This document shows, piece after piece, positions 53,602 through 62,696 of a stretch of DNA of 64,000 bases. Both the position numbers and the translations under genes were made by a program. Under the pieces are notes generated by a model. The model did not search any database and was not told the DNA's origin. It was given only the letters and a program-made list of their open reading frames with translations. Origin of the DNA: Paractinoplanes rishiriensis (GTDB taxonomy: Bacteria; Actinomycetota; Actinomycetes; Mycobacteriales; Micromonosporaceae); the NCBI RefSeq assembly GCF_016862375.1, contig NZ_BOMV01000055.1, positions 62,001 to 126,000 on the forward strand, written 5' to 3'. The first letter of the stretch is position 1. The number at the start of each line of letters is the position of its first letter.

Positions 53602-54849
53602 TCACGCCACCCAGTTCGTGTGCATGGCGGTCGCCGCGAACATGAGTGCCTGCAGGCCGAAGCCGAGCATGAGATAGAGCCGGTCCACGAACTGGTGCCG
53701 GCCCATCCGGGCCAGGATGACGAACGCGGCCGTCCACTCCAGCGCATACCGGGGTGCCGACATCAGCCAACGCATCTCGAGCATGGTCGAACAGATCACC
53801 ACGATCGGCACCAGCGACGCGACCAGCAGGAACCACTGGTCCCGGCGGACCTTCCACGGCCCGACGAAGCCCAGCACCACCAGGATCAGGGCGAACAGCA
53901 CGGTCAGCGCCTCGAACATGGTGATCAGATAGAACTCGGTCGGCACGAAACCCGGCCCGGTCGGCCCCTGGGTGAAGGTGAGCTTGAGCGCCTCGAACAG
54001 GGACTGGCCGGGCCAGCCGTAGTAACGGCCCCACGCGTCCTGGGCGTCGATGAAGGCCCGCCAGCTGCCCAGGGCGAAATGACAATAGACCGAGTACGCG
54101 ACCAGCCCGAGCGGGACCAGCCCGAAGCTGAGCACCTCCCACCGGACCGCCCGCCGCAGGTTCCACCCGGACTGCCGCAGATACTCGTACGCGAGCGGCG
54201 CGGCCAGCAGCAGCCCGAACAGCCGGGTGCCGCCGGCCAGTCCCGCGAGGCTGCCGGCCAGCCACCAGTGCCCGCGCCGGCCGGCGTAGAGCGCACCGAT
54301 GCTGAGCAGCAGGAACATCGACGAGTTGTAGGCGTGGTAGAGGAAGTACGCCATCGGGAACGCGGCCAGGTAGAGCAGCGTCCGGGACGCGATGGTGGCG
54401 CCGAACTCGTGATCCACGAACCGGTAGAGGACCATGAGGCAGAAGTACGCGCAGATGGCGGAGACGACGGCCGCGGCGATCAGCGCCCCGCCCGGCACGA
54501 CGAAGTTGACCGCCCAGATCGCGATCGGGAACAGCGGGTAGAAGGCGCGGGCGTCCGGATGCCCGTCCGCGTATCCGATCTCCGCGATGCCCACGTAGTA
54601 GTTGACGTCGTTCGTCTTGAATCCGCCGAGCATGTGCTGCAGGTCCGGCATCTGCCCCAGCGGGATCCGCCAGGAGAAGAGCGTGAAGACCGCGTACGCG
54701 ACGTAGGCCGCGCTCCAGATGATCAGCGCCGCGATCGCGGCCCGCCGCCACGGCCGGTCCGGCGGCTCCGGGGTGGCGGTTTCCGCGGCGTCCTGCGGGT
54801 CTTCCGGGAGAACGGCCGTCTCCTCAACTGGGGCACTCACCTGCGACAC
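53602..54849 (-). CDS. PIG-V-like integral membrane mannosyltransferase
   Basis: 415 residues from a GTG, with about ten membrane helices after an acidic N-tail. The first loop has KTNDVNYYVGIAEIGY, then ARAFYPLFPIAIW and AYNSSMFLLLSIGALYAGRRGHWWLAGSLAGLAGGTRLFGLLL, as in PIG-V/GT-C-type mannosyltransferases that use polyprenyl-phosphate sugars. The acceptor is unknown. It shares no operon partner. Confidence 0.82.
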   Translation of the reverse strand: MSQVSAPVEETAVLPEDPQDAAETATPEPPDRPWRRAAIAALIIWSAAYVAYAVFTLFSWRIPLGQMPDLQHMLGGFKTNDVNYYVGIAEIGYADGHPDARAFYPLFPIAIWAVNFVVPGGALIAAAVVSAICAYFCLMVLYRFVDHEFGATIASRTLLYLAAFPMAYFLYHAYNSSMFLLLSIGALYAGRRGHWWLAGSLAGLAGGTRLFGLLLAAPLAYEYLRQSGWNLRRAVRWEVLSFGLVPLGLVAYSVYCHFALGSWRAFIDAQDAWGRYYGWPGQSLFEALKLTFTQGPTGPGFVPTEFYLITMFEALTVLFALILVVLGFVGPWKVRRDQWFLLVASLVPIVVICSTMLEMRWLMSAPRYALEWTAAFVILARMGRHQFVDRLYLMLGFGLQALMFAATAMHTNWVA

Positions 54850-54889
54850 GGCCGGGACTATACCGATGGTCGGCCGGTGCCGATGACCC

Positions 54890-55273
54890 TCACGAGGTGG
54901 CGGCCGCCACGTACGAACGGGCGATGATTTCGCGCAGCACCGCGGGGTCGGCCCGGTCGAGGCGCTTGAGGTAGAGGCAGCCCTTGCCGGTGGTGTGCGG
55001 CCCGAGCCGGGCGAGCAGATCGGCGTAGTCCTCCATCTGCCCGGTCAGGTAGAGAACCGACTGCGCCTTGCGCGGCGCGAAGCCGACCGCCACCGTGTCA
55101 CCCTCCCGCCCCGACTCATACCGGTAGTGCCGCGACCCGAACCCCACAATCGACGGGCCCCACATCGCCGGCGACTCCCCGGTGACCTCGGCCATCAGGT
55201 CGGCCAGTTCGCGGGCCTCGGCCCGGCGCCGCTCATCCGGGATGGCGTCGAGAAACGCCGGCACGTCAGTCAT
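54890..55273 (-). CDS. DUF1801 (YdhG-like) protein
   Basis: 127 residues. MTDVPAFLDAIPDERRRAEARELADLMAEVTGESPAMWGPSIVGFGSRHYRYESGREGD is the family's start, followed by GFAPRKAQSVLYLTGQ and GKGCLYLKRLDRADPAVLREII. A small uncharacterised fold (YdhG) common in Gram-positives. Unknown role. Confidence 0.88.
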   Translation of the reverse strand: MTDVPAFLDAIPDERRRAEARELADLMAEVTGESPAMWGPSIVGFGSRHYRYESGREGDTVAVGFAPRKAQSVLYLTGQMEDYADLLARLGPHTTGKGCLYLKRLDRADPAVLREIIARSYVAAATS

Positions 55274-55421
55274 GGGCCGATCCTCCCAGATCGGATTCCG
55301 CCTCGCGGACGTCCGTCAGCAGCTTCGGTGCCACCGCTTCGGTCACCCGGGCGTCACCGGTACGGCCGGCCGGCACCCCGTGCGGCGCCCGCCCCGCGCC
55401 GGCCTCGAAGCCGGAAGCTGT

Positions 55422-55712
55422 CTACACCGAGGGCGTCTTGAACGGATCGTGCTCGTTCAACAGCTTGTCGATCCGGGCCTGATCCACCCGCCGGACCACG
55501 GTGCCGGCGTCCTGCGCGTCCCGGATGGTTTTGGCGAGGGTGAACGACGAGGTGACGACGTAGAGCAGGCCGATGGCGAGAAACGCGCGGATCCAGCCGC
55601 CCACCGGCAGACAGTAGATGCCGATCCCCAGCGCGAAAAGGCCGATGCCGAACGAGGCAACGGCCTGCGCGTAGAAGGCGGCGGTGACCTTCGGCTGAGT
55701 AGTAATCTCCAT
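55422..55712 (-). CDS. YiaA/YiaB-type two-helix membrane protein
   Basis: 96 residues from ATG 55712, the last in-frame ATG before a long open extension. KVTAAFYAQAVASFGIGLFALGIGIYCLPVGGWIRAFLAIGLLYVVTSSFTLAKTIRDAQDA is the YiaAB pattern, two membrane hairpins and a cytoplasmic tail. Unknown role; usually monocistronic. Divergent from the VOC gene. Confidence 0.82.
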   Translation of the reverse strand: MEITTQPKVTAAFYAQAVASFGIGLFALGIGIYCLPVGGWIRAFLAIGLLYVVTSSFTLAKTIRDAQDAGTVVRRVDQARIDKLLNEHDPFKTPSV

Positions 55713-55784
55713 GCCGCGAATCCTGCCGCCCCCACCGGCCGCGGCGAATGAGTGCCGGTACTCACCTGATGGCAGCATGTCCGG

Positions 55785-56168
55785 ATGGCGACTTTCCGTG
55801 ACGCGAGCCCGATCATCTACACCGAGGACCTGCCCGCCTCCCTCGCGTTCTACCGCGACCGGCTCGGCCTGCCCGAGACCTACCGCTTCCCGGATGACGG
55901 CGAGGCTGTGTTCGTGGGCCTGAACGGCGTCTCGCTGGCCGCGGTCACCGACGGCGAGACCGGCTCGCACGGCCTGCCGATCCGGCCGCGCGCGGGCCGC
56001 CAGTTCGAGATGTGCGTCTACACCGACGACGTGGACGGCGCGGTCGGCGAGCTGCGCGACGCGGGCGTGCCGGTGCTGGTGGAGCCGGCCGACCAGCCGT
56101 GGGGCGAGCGGATGGCGTACGTGGCCGACCCCAGCGGCCACCCGGTCATGATCTGCGCGACCGCGTAG
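55785..56168 (+). CDS. VOC-family (glyoxalase/bleomycin resistance fold) protein
   Basis: 127 residues: ASPIIYTEDLPASLAFYRDRLGLPETYRFPDDGEAVFVGLNGVSLAAVTD, then CVYTDDVDGAVGELRDAGVPVLVEPADQPWGERMAYVADPSGHPVMI. Two beta-alpha-beta-beta-beta units. The metal ligands of glyoxalase I are not all obvious. Could be a dioxygenase, a drug-binding protein or unknown. Confidence 0.88.
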   Translation: MATFRDASPIIYTEDLPASLAFYRDRLGLPETYRFPDDGEAVFVGLNGVSLAAVTDGETGSHGLPIRPRAGRQFEMCVYTDDVDGAVGELRDAGVPVLVEPADQPWGERMAYVADPSGHPVMICATA

Positions 56169-56196
56169 CGGCCACGTAGCGGCCACGCCTGCGGGG

Positions 56197-57090
56197 TCAC
56201 GCCACCAGGTCGTGGTCGCGGTTGCGGCGTACGGCAAATGGATAAAGCAGCCCGATCGCGGCCAGCATGATCAGCCAGCCCTGCCAGCCGCTCAGGCCGA
56301 CCAGCCAGGCGTTGACGGACTGGGTTTCCTCGTGGTCGGCCACCACCACGAACACGAAGTTGAAGACCACCGTGTTGTTCACCGCGTGGGCGACCACCGC
56401 CGGCCAGATCGTGCCCGAGGCCAGGCGTAGCAGGCCGAGCACCATGCTGAACAGGATGCAGAAGATGACGAACGGGACGATGGACTGCCTCGCGTCGGCG
56501 CTCATCGACAGCCACGGTCCGATGTAGAACGGCAGGTGCCACACACCGGCGATGGCCCCGATGACGATCATCGCGGGCCAGACGCCCATCCGGTCGCCCA
56601 GCCGGGTCAGCAGGTAGCCGCGCCAGCCCCACTCCTCGTAGAACGCCAGCGGCAGGATCAGCACGAACTGCAGCAAGTTGGCCAGCAGCGCGCTGACCGC
56701 GACCCCGCCGGGGAACCCGGTCTGGCCGGCGGTCTCCGGTGCGTACCTCTCCCGCAGGGCCGAGTATCCGGTCAGGTCGGCCGGGAAGATGCCGGTCCAC
56801 GCGTTGACCGCGACCACGACGACCGCCATGGCCAGGAAGATGCCGGCGGCCAGCAGGCAGTAGCGGACGGTCCGGCCCACCGGGCGCACCGGGACCAGCG
56901 CGGTGGCCCGGGCGATGCTCGGCGGGCGCCACACCCAGCGCACCGCCACGAAGGTGGCGATCGCGACCGACACCATCGCGGCGATGAACAGGATCCGGAT
57001 CCCGGTGAGCTGTTCGACCACCCAGATCAGCCAGGGCAGCGCGAACACGACGGCGAGGAAGACATATACATCCCGGTACGTTTGGCGCAC
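56197..57090 (-). CDS. CPBP-family intramembrane glutamic endopeptidase
   Basis: 297 residues from a GTG, with about eight helices. EEWGWRGYL at 152-160 with the catalytic Glu pair and Arg, then GVWHLPFYIG (His185) and VVAHAVNNTVVFN near residue 240. These are the CAAX/bacteriocin-processing (Abi) motifs. The substrate is unknown. Divergent from the ABC transporter with 53 bp between. Confidence 0.9.
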   Translation of the reverse strand: MRQTYRDVYVFLAVVFALPWLIWVVEQLTGIRILFIAAMVSVAIATFVAVRWVWRPPSIARATALVPVRPVGRTVRYCLLAAGIFLAMAVVVVAVNAWTGIFPADLTGYSALRERYAPETAGQTGFPGGVAVSALLANLLQFVLILPLAFYEEWGWRGYLLTRLGDRMGVWPAMIVIGAIAGVWHLPFYIGPWLSMSADARQSIVPFVIFCILFSMVLGLLRLASGTIWPAVVAHAVNNTVVFNFVFVVVADHEETQSVNAWLVGLSGWQGWLIMLAAIGLLYPFAVRRNRDHDLVA

Positions 57091-57143
57091 CCGACCAGTA
57101 AAGCGGTTGACCTCAACCTTCGTGCAGGTTCTAACCTCGCCCG

Positions 57144-59012
57144 ATGAGCATGGAAGTCACCGCCTGGATGTCGCTGCACCACGCGATGAACCAGCGCGAC
57201 CAGCGCCCCTTCTCCAAGGCCACCCTCCAGCGGATCGGCCAGTTCGCCCGGCCGCACAAACGCCCGCTGGCCGGATTCCTGATATGCAGCGTGGTGGCCG
57301 CCGTGCTGACCGTGGCGGCGCCGGTGCTCGCCGGGCGGGTGGTCGACGCGATCGTGACCGGTACCGACACCGCGACCGTGGTGTGGCTGGCCGCGGCGAT
57401 CGCGGTGATCGCGCTGGCCGAGGCGGGGCTGGGGCTGCTGACCCGGTACCAGTCGGCGCGGATCGGCGAGGGACTCATCGTCGACCTGCGGACCTCGGTC
57501 TTCGATCATGTGCAGCGCATGCCCGTCGCCTTCTTCACGCGTACCCGGACCGGGGCTTTGGTCTCCCGCTTGAACAACGACGTGATCGGGGCGCAGCGGG
57601 CGTTCAGCGACACGCTCTCCGGCGTGGTCGGCAACACGGTGACGCTGCTCCTGACGCTCGGCGTGATGCTGACGTTCTCCTGGCAGATCACGGTTCTCGC
57701 GCTGGCGCTGCTGCCGATCTTCGTGCTGCCGGCCCGGCGGATGGGGCGCAAGCTGGCCCGGCTGGAGCGTGAGGCGGCCGAGCACAACGCGGCGATGAGC
57801 ACCCGGATGACCGAGAAATTCTCGGCGCCGGGCGCCACCCTCGTGAAGCTGTACGGGCGGCCGGCGGAGGAGTCCGCCGAGTTCGCGGCGCGCGCCTGGC
57901 GGGTGCGGGACATCGGTGTCCGGACGGCGATGCTGCAATGGGTCTTCATCACGGCGCTCACCGTGGTCGGCTCGCTCGCTCTTGCTCTGGTGTACGGGCT
58001 GGGCGGCGTCTACGCGATCCAGGGCCGGCTCGACGCCGGCGCGGTGGTGGCGCTCGCCCTGCTGCTGTCCCGGCTGTACGCGCCGCTGACCGCGCTCGCC
58101 AGCGCCCGGGTCGAGGTGATGAGCGCCCTGGTCAGCTTCGAGCGGGTGTTCGAGATCCTGGACCTGACGCCGATGATCGAGGACCGGCCGGACGCGCGGG
58201 GGCTGCCGGACGGACCGGTCGCGGTGGAGTTCGACGACGTACGGTTCGCCTACCCGTCGGCCGACAAGGTCTCGCTCGCCTCGCTCGAGGACGTGCTCAA
58301 GCTGGACGACCGCGGCGGCGAAGAGGTGCTGCACGGCGTCTCGTTCCGGGCCGAGCCGGGGCAGATGGTCGCCCTGGTCGGCTCGTCCGGCGCCGGCAAG
58401 TCGACGATCGCCCAGCTCCTGCCGCGGCTCTACGACGTGGAAAAGGGCGCGGTCCGGCTGTCCGATCACGACGTACGCGACCTGACCGCCGACTCGATCC
58501 GGGACGCGGTGGGCGTGGTCACCCAGGACGGGCACCTGCTGCACGACACGATCCGGGCCAACCTGCTGTTCGCCCGGCCGGACGCGACCGACGACGAGCT
58601 GTGGGAGATGCTGCGCCGGGCCCGGCTGGACGACCTGATCCGGTCGCTGCCGGACGGCCTCGAGACGGTGGTGGGCGAGCGCGGCTACCGGCTGTCCGGC
58701 GGTGAGCGGCAGCGGCTCACCATCGCCCGGCTGCTGCTGTCCCGCCCGCGGGTGGTGATCCTGGACGAGGCGACCGCGCACCTGGACTCCACCTCCGAGG
58801 CCGCGGTGCAGGCCGCACTGGGCGAGGCGCTGAGCGGCCGGACCAGCGTGGTGATCGCGCACCGGCTGTCGACGATCCGCAGCGCCGACCTGATCCTGGT
58901 GCTGGAGAACGGCCGGGTGGTGGAACGCGGCCGGCACGCCGACCTGCTGGCCGCCGGCGGCCGGTACGCCGAGCTGTACCGCACCCAGTTCGACCAACCG
59001 GTACCCGCGTAA
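57144..59012 (+). CDS. ABC exporter, fused membrane and ATPase domains
   Basis: 622 residues. Six helices with the type IV (ABCB) fold at about 35-330, then the ATPase: Walker A GSSGAGKST (413-421), Q loop VTQDG, signature LSGGERQR, Walker B VVILDEATAHLDS and the switch His in VVIAHRLST. A half-transporter that should homodimerise, exporting a lipid, peptide or drug. SMEVTAWMSLHHAMN at the N-terminus is typical for a group of actinobacterial exporters. Confidence 0.93.
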   Translation: MSMEVTAWMSLHHAMNQRDQRPFSKATLQRIGQFARPHKRPLAGFLICSVVAAVLTVAAPVLAGRVVDAIVTGTDTATVVWLAAAIAVIALAEAGLGLLTRYQSARIGEGLIVDLRTSVFDHVQRMPVAFFTRTRTGALVSRLNNDVIGAQRAFSDTLSGVVGNTVTLLLTLGVMLTFSWQITVLALALLPIFVLPARRMGRKLARLEREAAEHNAAMSTRMTEKFSAPGATLVKLYGRPAEESAEFAARAWRVRDIGVRTAMLQWVFITALTVVGSLALALVYGLGGVYAIQGRLDAGAVVALALLLSRLYAPLTALASARVEVMSALVSFERVFEILDLTPMIEDRPDARGLPDGPVAVEFDDVRFAYPSADKVSLASLEDVLKLDDRGGEEVLHGVSFRAEPGQMVALVGSSGAGKSTIAQLLPRLYDVEKGAVRLSDHDVRDLTADSIRDAVGVVTQDGHLLHDTIRANLLFARPDATDDELWEMLRRARLDDLIRSLPDGLETVVGERGYRLSGGERQRLTIARLLLSRPRVVILDEATAHLDSTSEAAVQAALGEALSGRTSVVIAHRLSTIRSADLILVLENGRVVERGRHADLLAAGGRYAELYRTQFDQPVPA

Positions 59013-59090
59013 ACGCGACGAGGCCCTGGCTGCCTGCCAAGACATCGATTACCGTGAATGCTTCACAGGTATTACACGGAGGTGTCAATC

Positions 59091-59795
59091 ATGGCAACAC
59101 TGGCCTCGACGCACCGTGTCTGGCTGGTCAGGGCGCTCGCGCTGGTGTCGGCCGCGGTGGCCGCCGTCGCGGTCGCGGCGGCCGTCCCGTCCCGCGCCCT
59201 GGCACACGGCAACATCATCGACGCGCCGTCGCGCAACTTCGGTTGCTGGCAGCGCTGGGGCACCAACCACATGTCGCCGGACATGCCGGCCCAGGACCCG
59301 ATGTGCTACCAGGCCTTCCAGGCCAACCCGAACACCATGTGGAACTGGATGAGCCTGTACCGCAACGGGATGGGCGGCAACTTCACCGCCGCCGTACCGG
59401 ACGGCAAGCTGTGCAGCATCAACGGCAGCGAGGGCGGCCTCGGCAACTCGCTCGACGCGGTCGGCAACTGGACCGCCAGGAGCGTGAGCCGCAGCTTCAC
59501 CCTCACCCTGCACGACCAGGCCAGCCACGGCGCCGACTTCGTCCGGGTGTACGTCACCAAGGCGAGCTACAACCCGGTGACGCAGCCGCTCGGCTGGGGC
59601 CACCTGGACCTGGTCGCCGAGGTCGGCAACACCCCCGCGGCACGCTGGACCCCGGCCACGTCGCCCAACAACGGCGTGCAACTGCGGATCCCGGTCACCG
59701 CGGGCCACTCCGGCCGCGCCGTGGTGTTCACCATCTGGCAGGCCAGCCACCAGGACCAGACGTACTTCATGTGCAGCGACGTGAACATCGCCTGA
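59091..59795 (+). CDS. AA10 lytic polysaccharide monooxygenase
   Basis: 234 residues from an ATG with GGAGGTG upstream. The signal peptide ends ALA before His39, the mature N-terminal His of the copper histidine brace (HGNIIDAPSRNFGCWQRWG). The second brace His is probably His146, 10 residues before the T of VYVTK as in chitin-type AA10. The end is TYFMCSDVNIA. It oxidises chitin or cellulose; which one cannot be read. No CBM is attached. A strong terminator follows. Confidence 0.93.
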   Translation: MATLASTHRVWLVRALALVSAAVAAVAVAAAVPSRALAHGNIIDAPSRNFGCWQRWGTNHMSPDMPAQDPMCYQAFQANPNTMWNWMSLYRNGMGGNFTAAVPDGKLCSINGSEGGLGNSLDAVGNWTARSVSRSFTLTLHDQASHGADFVRVYVTKASYNPVTQPLGWGHLDLVAEVGNTPAARWTPATSPNNGVQLRIPVTAGHSGRAVVFTIWQASHQDQTYFMCSDVNIA

Positions 59796-59809
59796 GACCA
59801 GCACCCCCC

Positions 59810-59844
59810 GCGGGCCGCGTCCCTTCCTGCGGGACGCGGCCCGC
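59810..59844 (+). terminator. hairpin terminator after the LPMO
   Basis: GCGGGCCGCGTCCC and GGGACGCGGCCCGC form a perfect 14-bp stem with a 7-nt loop, 14 bp after the LPMO stop, followed by CCCTTT. It separates the LPMO from the LuxR gene on the same strand. Confidence 0.85.
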
Positions 59845-59936
59845 CCCTTTCCCGGCGGTCGTCGGTGCCGAGATCTGACACCTCGGATGGCCGTTCGGAC
59901 GACGCGGGCCCCGGCGCCCGGCGGAAGGCTGGCGGG

Positions 59937-61577
59937 ATGACCGGCGGCGACCCGATCCACCGGGGCCGGGACGCGTTCGCGCGCCGGCGGTGGGCGGACG
60001 CCTGGGCGCACCTGTCCGGGGCTCGCGCCAACCTCGGCCCCGACGACCTCGAGATGCTGGCCACCGCCGCCTATCTGACCGGGCGCGACGACGACAGCGC
60101 CGACGCCTGGACGTGTGCGCTGGCCGGGCACGCCGCGGCCGGGCAACCGGACCGGGCCGCGTTCTGCGGGTTCCGGGCCGGGCTGGTCTATCTGCACCGC
60201 GGCGAGGCCGCCCGGGCCGGTGGCTGGTTCGGGCGGGCCCGGCGGCTGCTGGACGCGGCCGGGCAGGACGGGGTGGCGCGCGGATATCTGCTGGTGCCGG
60301 AGGCGTTGCGCGGGCTGGCCGCCGGCGATGTCGAGGCGGCTCGGCGGCTGTTCGGGGAGTTCACCGCGGTGGCCGACCGGTTCGGCGACCGGAACGCGAT
60401 GGCGATGGCCCGGCTCGGCACCGGGCAGGCGCTGATCGCGGGCGGGGACACCGGGGCGGGGCTGGCGCTGCTCGACGAGGTGATGGTCGCCATCGGCGCC
60501 GGCGAGGTGTCGCCGATCGACGTGGGCATCGCCTACTGCGCCGCGGTGCTGGCCTGTCAGCACGCCTTCGACCTGCGGCGGGCGCAGGAGTGGACGGCGG
60601 CGCTCGGGCGGTGGTGTGCGGGGCAGCCCGACCTGGTGCCGTACCGCGGGCAGTGCCTGGTGCACCGGGCCGAGGTGATGCAGTGGCGCGGTGACTGGCC
60701 GGACGCTCTGCGCGAGGCCACCCACGCCTGCCGGCACCTCGAGCGGCAACCCGCCAGCGGGCCGGCGCTCGCGCTGCTCGGCGACCTGCACCGGCTGCGC
60801 GGCTCGTTCGGGGCGGCCGAGGCGGCCTACCGGGATGCCGGGCGGCTCGGACACGAACCGCAGCCGGGGCTGGCGTTGCTGCGGCTGGCCCAGGGGCGGG
60901 TGTCCGACGCGTACGCCGCCATCCGCCGGGTGCTGTGCGAGACCGGGTTGCCCGCGCTGCGGGCCCGCGTCCTGCCCGCGTACGTGGAAATTGCTCTGAG
61001 CGCGGGTGAGACGCCCACCGCAGGCACCGCGGTCGAGGAACTCGGCCGGATCGCCGCCGCCGGACCCACCCCGCTGCTCACCGCGCTGGCCGGCCGCGCC
61101 CGGGGCCACCTGCTGCTGGCCACCGGCGACGCCACCGGGGCACTCCCCTGCCTGCGCGAATCCTGGCGCTACTGGCACAACCTGACGGTGCCCTACGAGG
61201 CCGCCCGCACCCGTGTCCTCATCGGACGGTCCTGCGCGGCGCTCGGTGACGCGGACAGCGCCGCCATGGAGCTGGACGCGGCGCGCCGGGTGTTCCGGCA
61301 GCTCGGTGCCGCACCCGACCTGGCCGGGCTGGAGACGCGGGCGCCCGGCGGGCTGACCCGGCGCGAGACCGAGGTGCTGCGGCTGGTGGCGGCCGGGCTG
61401 ACCAACCGGGGTATCGCCGCCGAGCTGTTCCTCAGCGAGCGGACCGTGGCCCGGCACGTGGCGAACATCTTCGGCAAGCTCGGCGTGGCCAACCGGTCGG
61501 CCGCGACCGCCTATGCCTACCGGCACGACCTGGCCGGGCCGGATACACACAATTACCCAGTACGCCCCGGGCCGTGA
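59937..61577 (+). CDS. LuxR-family regulator with TPR-like sensor region
   Basis: 546 residues. The N-terminal 470 residues are repetitive helices (TPR-like, for example GFRAGLVYLHRGEAARAGGWFGRARRLLDAAG). The HTH is at about 475-530: LTRRETEVLRLVAAGLTNRGIAAELFLSERTVARHVANIFGKLGVANRSAATAYAYRH. It lacks the Walker motifs of LAL regulators. It precedes the flavoprotein gene by 54 bp and probably controls it. Confidence 0.88.
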   Translation: MTGGDPIHRGRDAFARRRWADAWAHLSGARANLGPDDLEMLATAAYLTGRDDDSADAWTCALAGHAAAGQPDRAAFCGFRAGLVYLHRGEAARAGGWFGRARRLLDAAGQDGVARGYLLVPEALRGLAAGDVEAARRLFGEFTAVADRFGDRNAMAMARLGTGQALIAGGDTGAGLALLDEVMVAIGAGEVSPIDVGIAYCAAVLACQHAFDLRRAQEWTAALGRWCAGQPDLVPYRGQCLVHRAEVMQWRGDWPDALREATHACRHLERQPASGPALALLGDLHRLRGSFGAAEAAYRDAGRLGHEPQPGLALLRLAQGRVSDAYAAIRRVLCETGLPALRARVLPAYVEIALSAGETPTAGTAVEELGRIAAAGPTPLLTALAGRARGHLLLATGDATGALPCLRESWRYWHNLTVPYEAARTRVLIGRSCAALGDADSAAMELDAARRVFRQLGAAPDLAGLETRAPGGLTRRETEVLRLVAAGLTNRGIAAELFLSERTVARHVANIFGKLGVANRSAATAYAYRHDLAGPDTHNYPVRPGP

Positions 61578-61631
61578 GCTGGTCATCGCGGCCGACGCGG
61601 GCGGACGGCCGGCGGCCGTAGCGTCCCGGCC

Positions 61632-62696
61632 ATGGACGAACGGGTGGAAACAGTCATCATCGGCGCCGGTCAGGCGGGTCTCGCCACGGGCTATCACCTG
61701 CGCCGCAGCGGACGGAACTTCGTGATCCTGGAGGCCGCGGCGCGGATTGGCGACGTCTGGCGGACCCGGTTCGACTCGCTGCGGCTCTACAGCCCGGCCT
61801 GGGCGGACGGCCTGCCCGGCTACCCCTTCCCGGCGCCCCGGTGGTGCTATCCGACGAAGGACCAGATGGCCGACTACCTGGAGGCGTACGCCCGGCGGTT
61901 CGCCCTCCCGGTGCGCACCGGCACGCCGGTGGGTGAGGTGACCCGCGAGGGCGACGGATATCTGGTCACCGCCGGGCCGCACCGGATCGCCGCCGCGCAC
62001 GTGGTGGTGGCGTCCGGCACCTTCCAGCGGCCGGTCACGCCGTCGTTCGCCGGCGAGCTGGACCCGGCGATCCGGCAGCTGCACTCGGCCGCATACCGCA
62101 ATCCGGACCAGCTCGCCGAGGGGCCGGTGCTGGTGGTCGGCGCCAGCCACTCCGGCTGCGACATCGCGCTGGAGGCGGCCCGCACCCGGCCGGTCGTCCT
62201 GGCCGGGCGCGACCGCGGGCAGATTCCGTTCCGGCCGGAGAGCGCGACGGCCCGGGTGGTGCTGCCGGTGCTGGTGCTGCTGGCCCGCTACGCGCTGACC
62301 GTGCGGCACCCGCTGGGCCGCCGGATGCGCCGGGAGATCCGCGCGCACGGCGGCCCGCACATCCGGGTCAAGCGCGCCGACCTGGCCGCCGCCGGGGTGG
62401 AGCGGGTGCACGACCGGGTCACCGGGGTGCGCGACGGGCGTCCGGTGCTGGCCGGCGGCCGGGTGCTGGACGTCGCGACTGTGGTCTGGTGCACCGGGTT
62501 CGACAAGGACAGCTCGTGGCTGCGGCTGCCGGTGGCCGGCCCGGACGGCTGGCCCGAGCAGGTACGCGGCGCGACCCGCTGGCCCGGCCTGTACTTCGTC
62601 GGGCTGCCGTTCCTGCACTCGTTCGCGTCGATGCTGGTGAGCGGGGCCGGCGCGGACGCCCGCCGGGTGGCCGGCCGGATCAGCCGAACCGGGTGA
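61632..62696 (+). CDS. NAD(P)/FAD-binding monooxygenase-like flavoprotein
   Basis: 354 residues. FAD site VIIGAGQAGLATGYHLRRSG, then ILEAAARIGDVWRTRFDSLRLYSP, the NAD(P) site VLVVGASHSGCDIALEAA, and VVWCTGFDKDSSWLRLPV. This is the FMO/YhiN-like plan of N- or Baeyer-Villiger monooxygenases. The substrate is unknown; the LuxR neighbour is its likely regulator. It overlaps the convergent gene's end by 17 bp. Confidence 0.88.
   Translation: MDERVETVIIGAGQAGLATGYHLRRSGRNFVILEAAARIGDVWRTRFDSLRLYSPAWADGLPGYPFPAPRWCYPTKDQMADYLEAYARRFALPVRTGTPVGEVTREGDGYLVTAGPHRIAAAHVVVASGTFQRPVTPSFAGELDPAIRQLHSAAYRNPDQLAEGPVLVVGASHSGCDIALEAARTRPVVLAGRDRGQIPFRPESATARVVLPVLVLLARYALTVRHPLGRRMRREIRAHGGPHIRVKRADLAAAGVERVHDRVTGVRDGRPVLAGGRVLDVATVVWCTGFDKDSSWLRLPVAGPDGWPEQVRGATRWPGLYFVGLPFLHSFASMLVSGAGADARRVAGRISRTG

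Noticed and set aside
59085..62618. Long minus-strand open frame of more than 1100 codons
   Set aside because: It covers the LPMO, LuxR and flavoprotein genes, all with conserved motifs on the plus strand, and has low-complexity composition.
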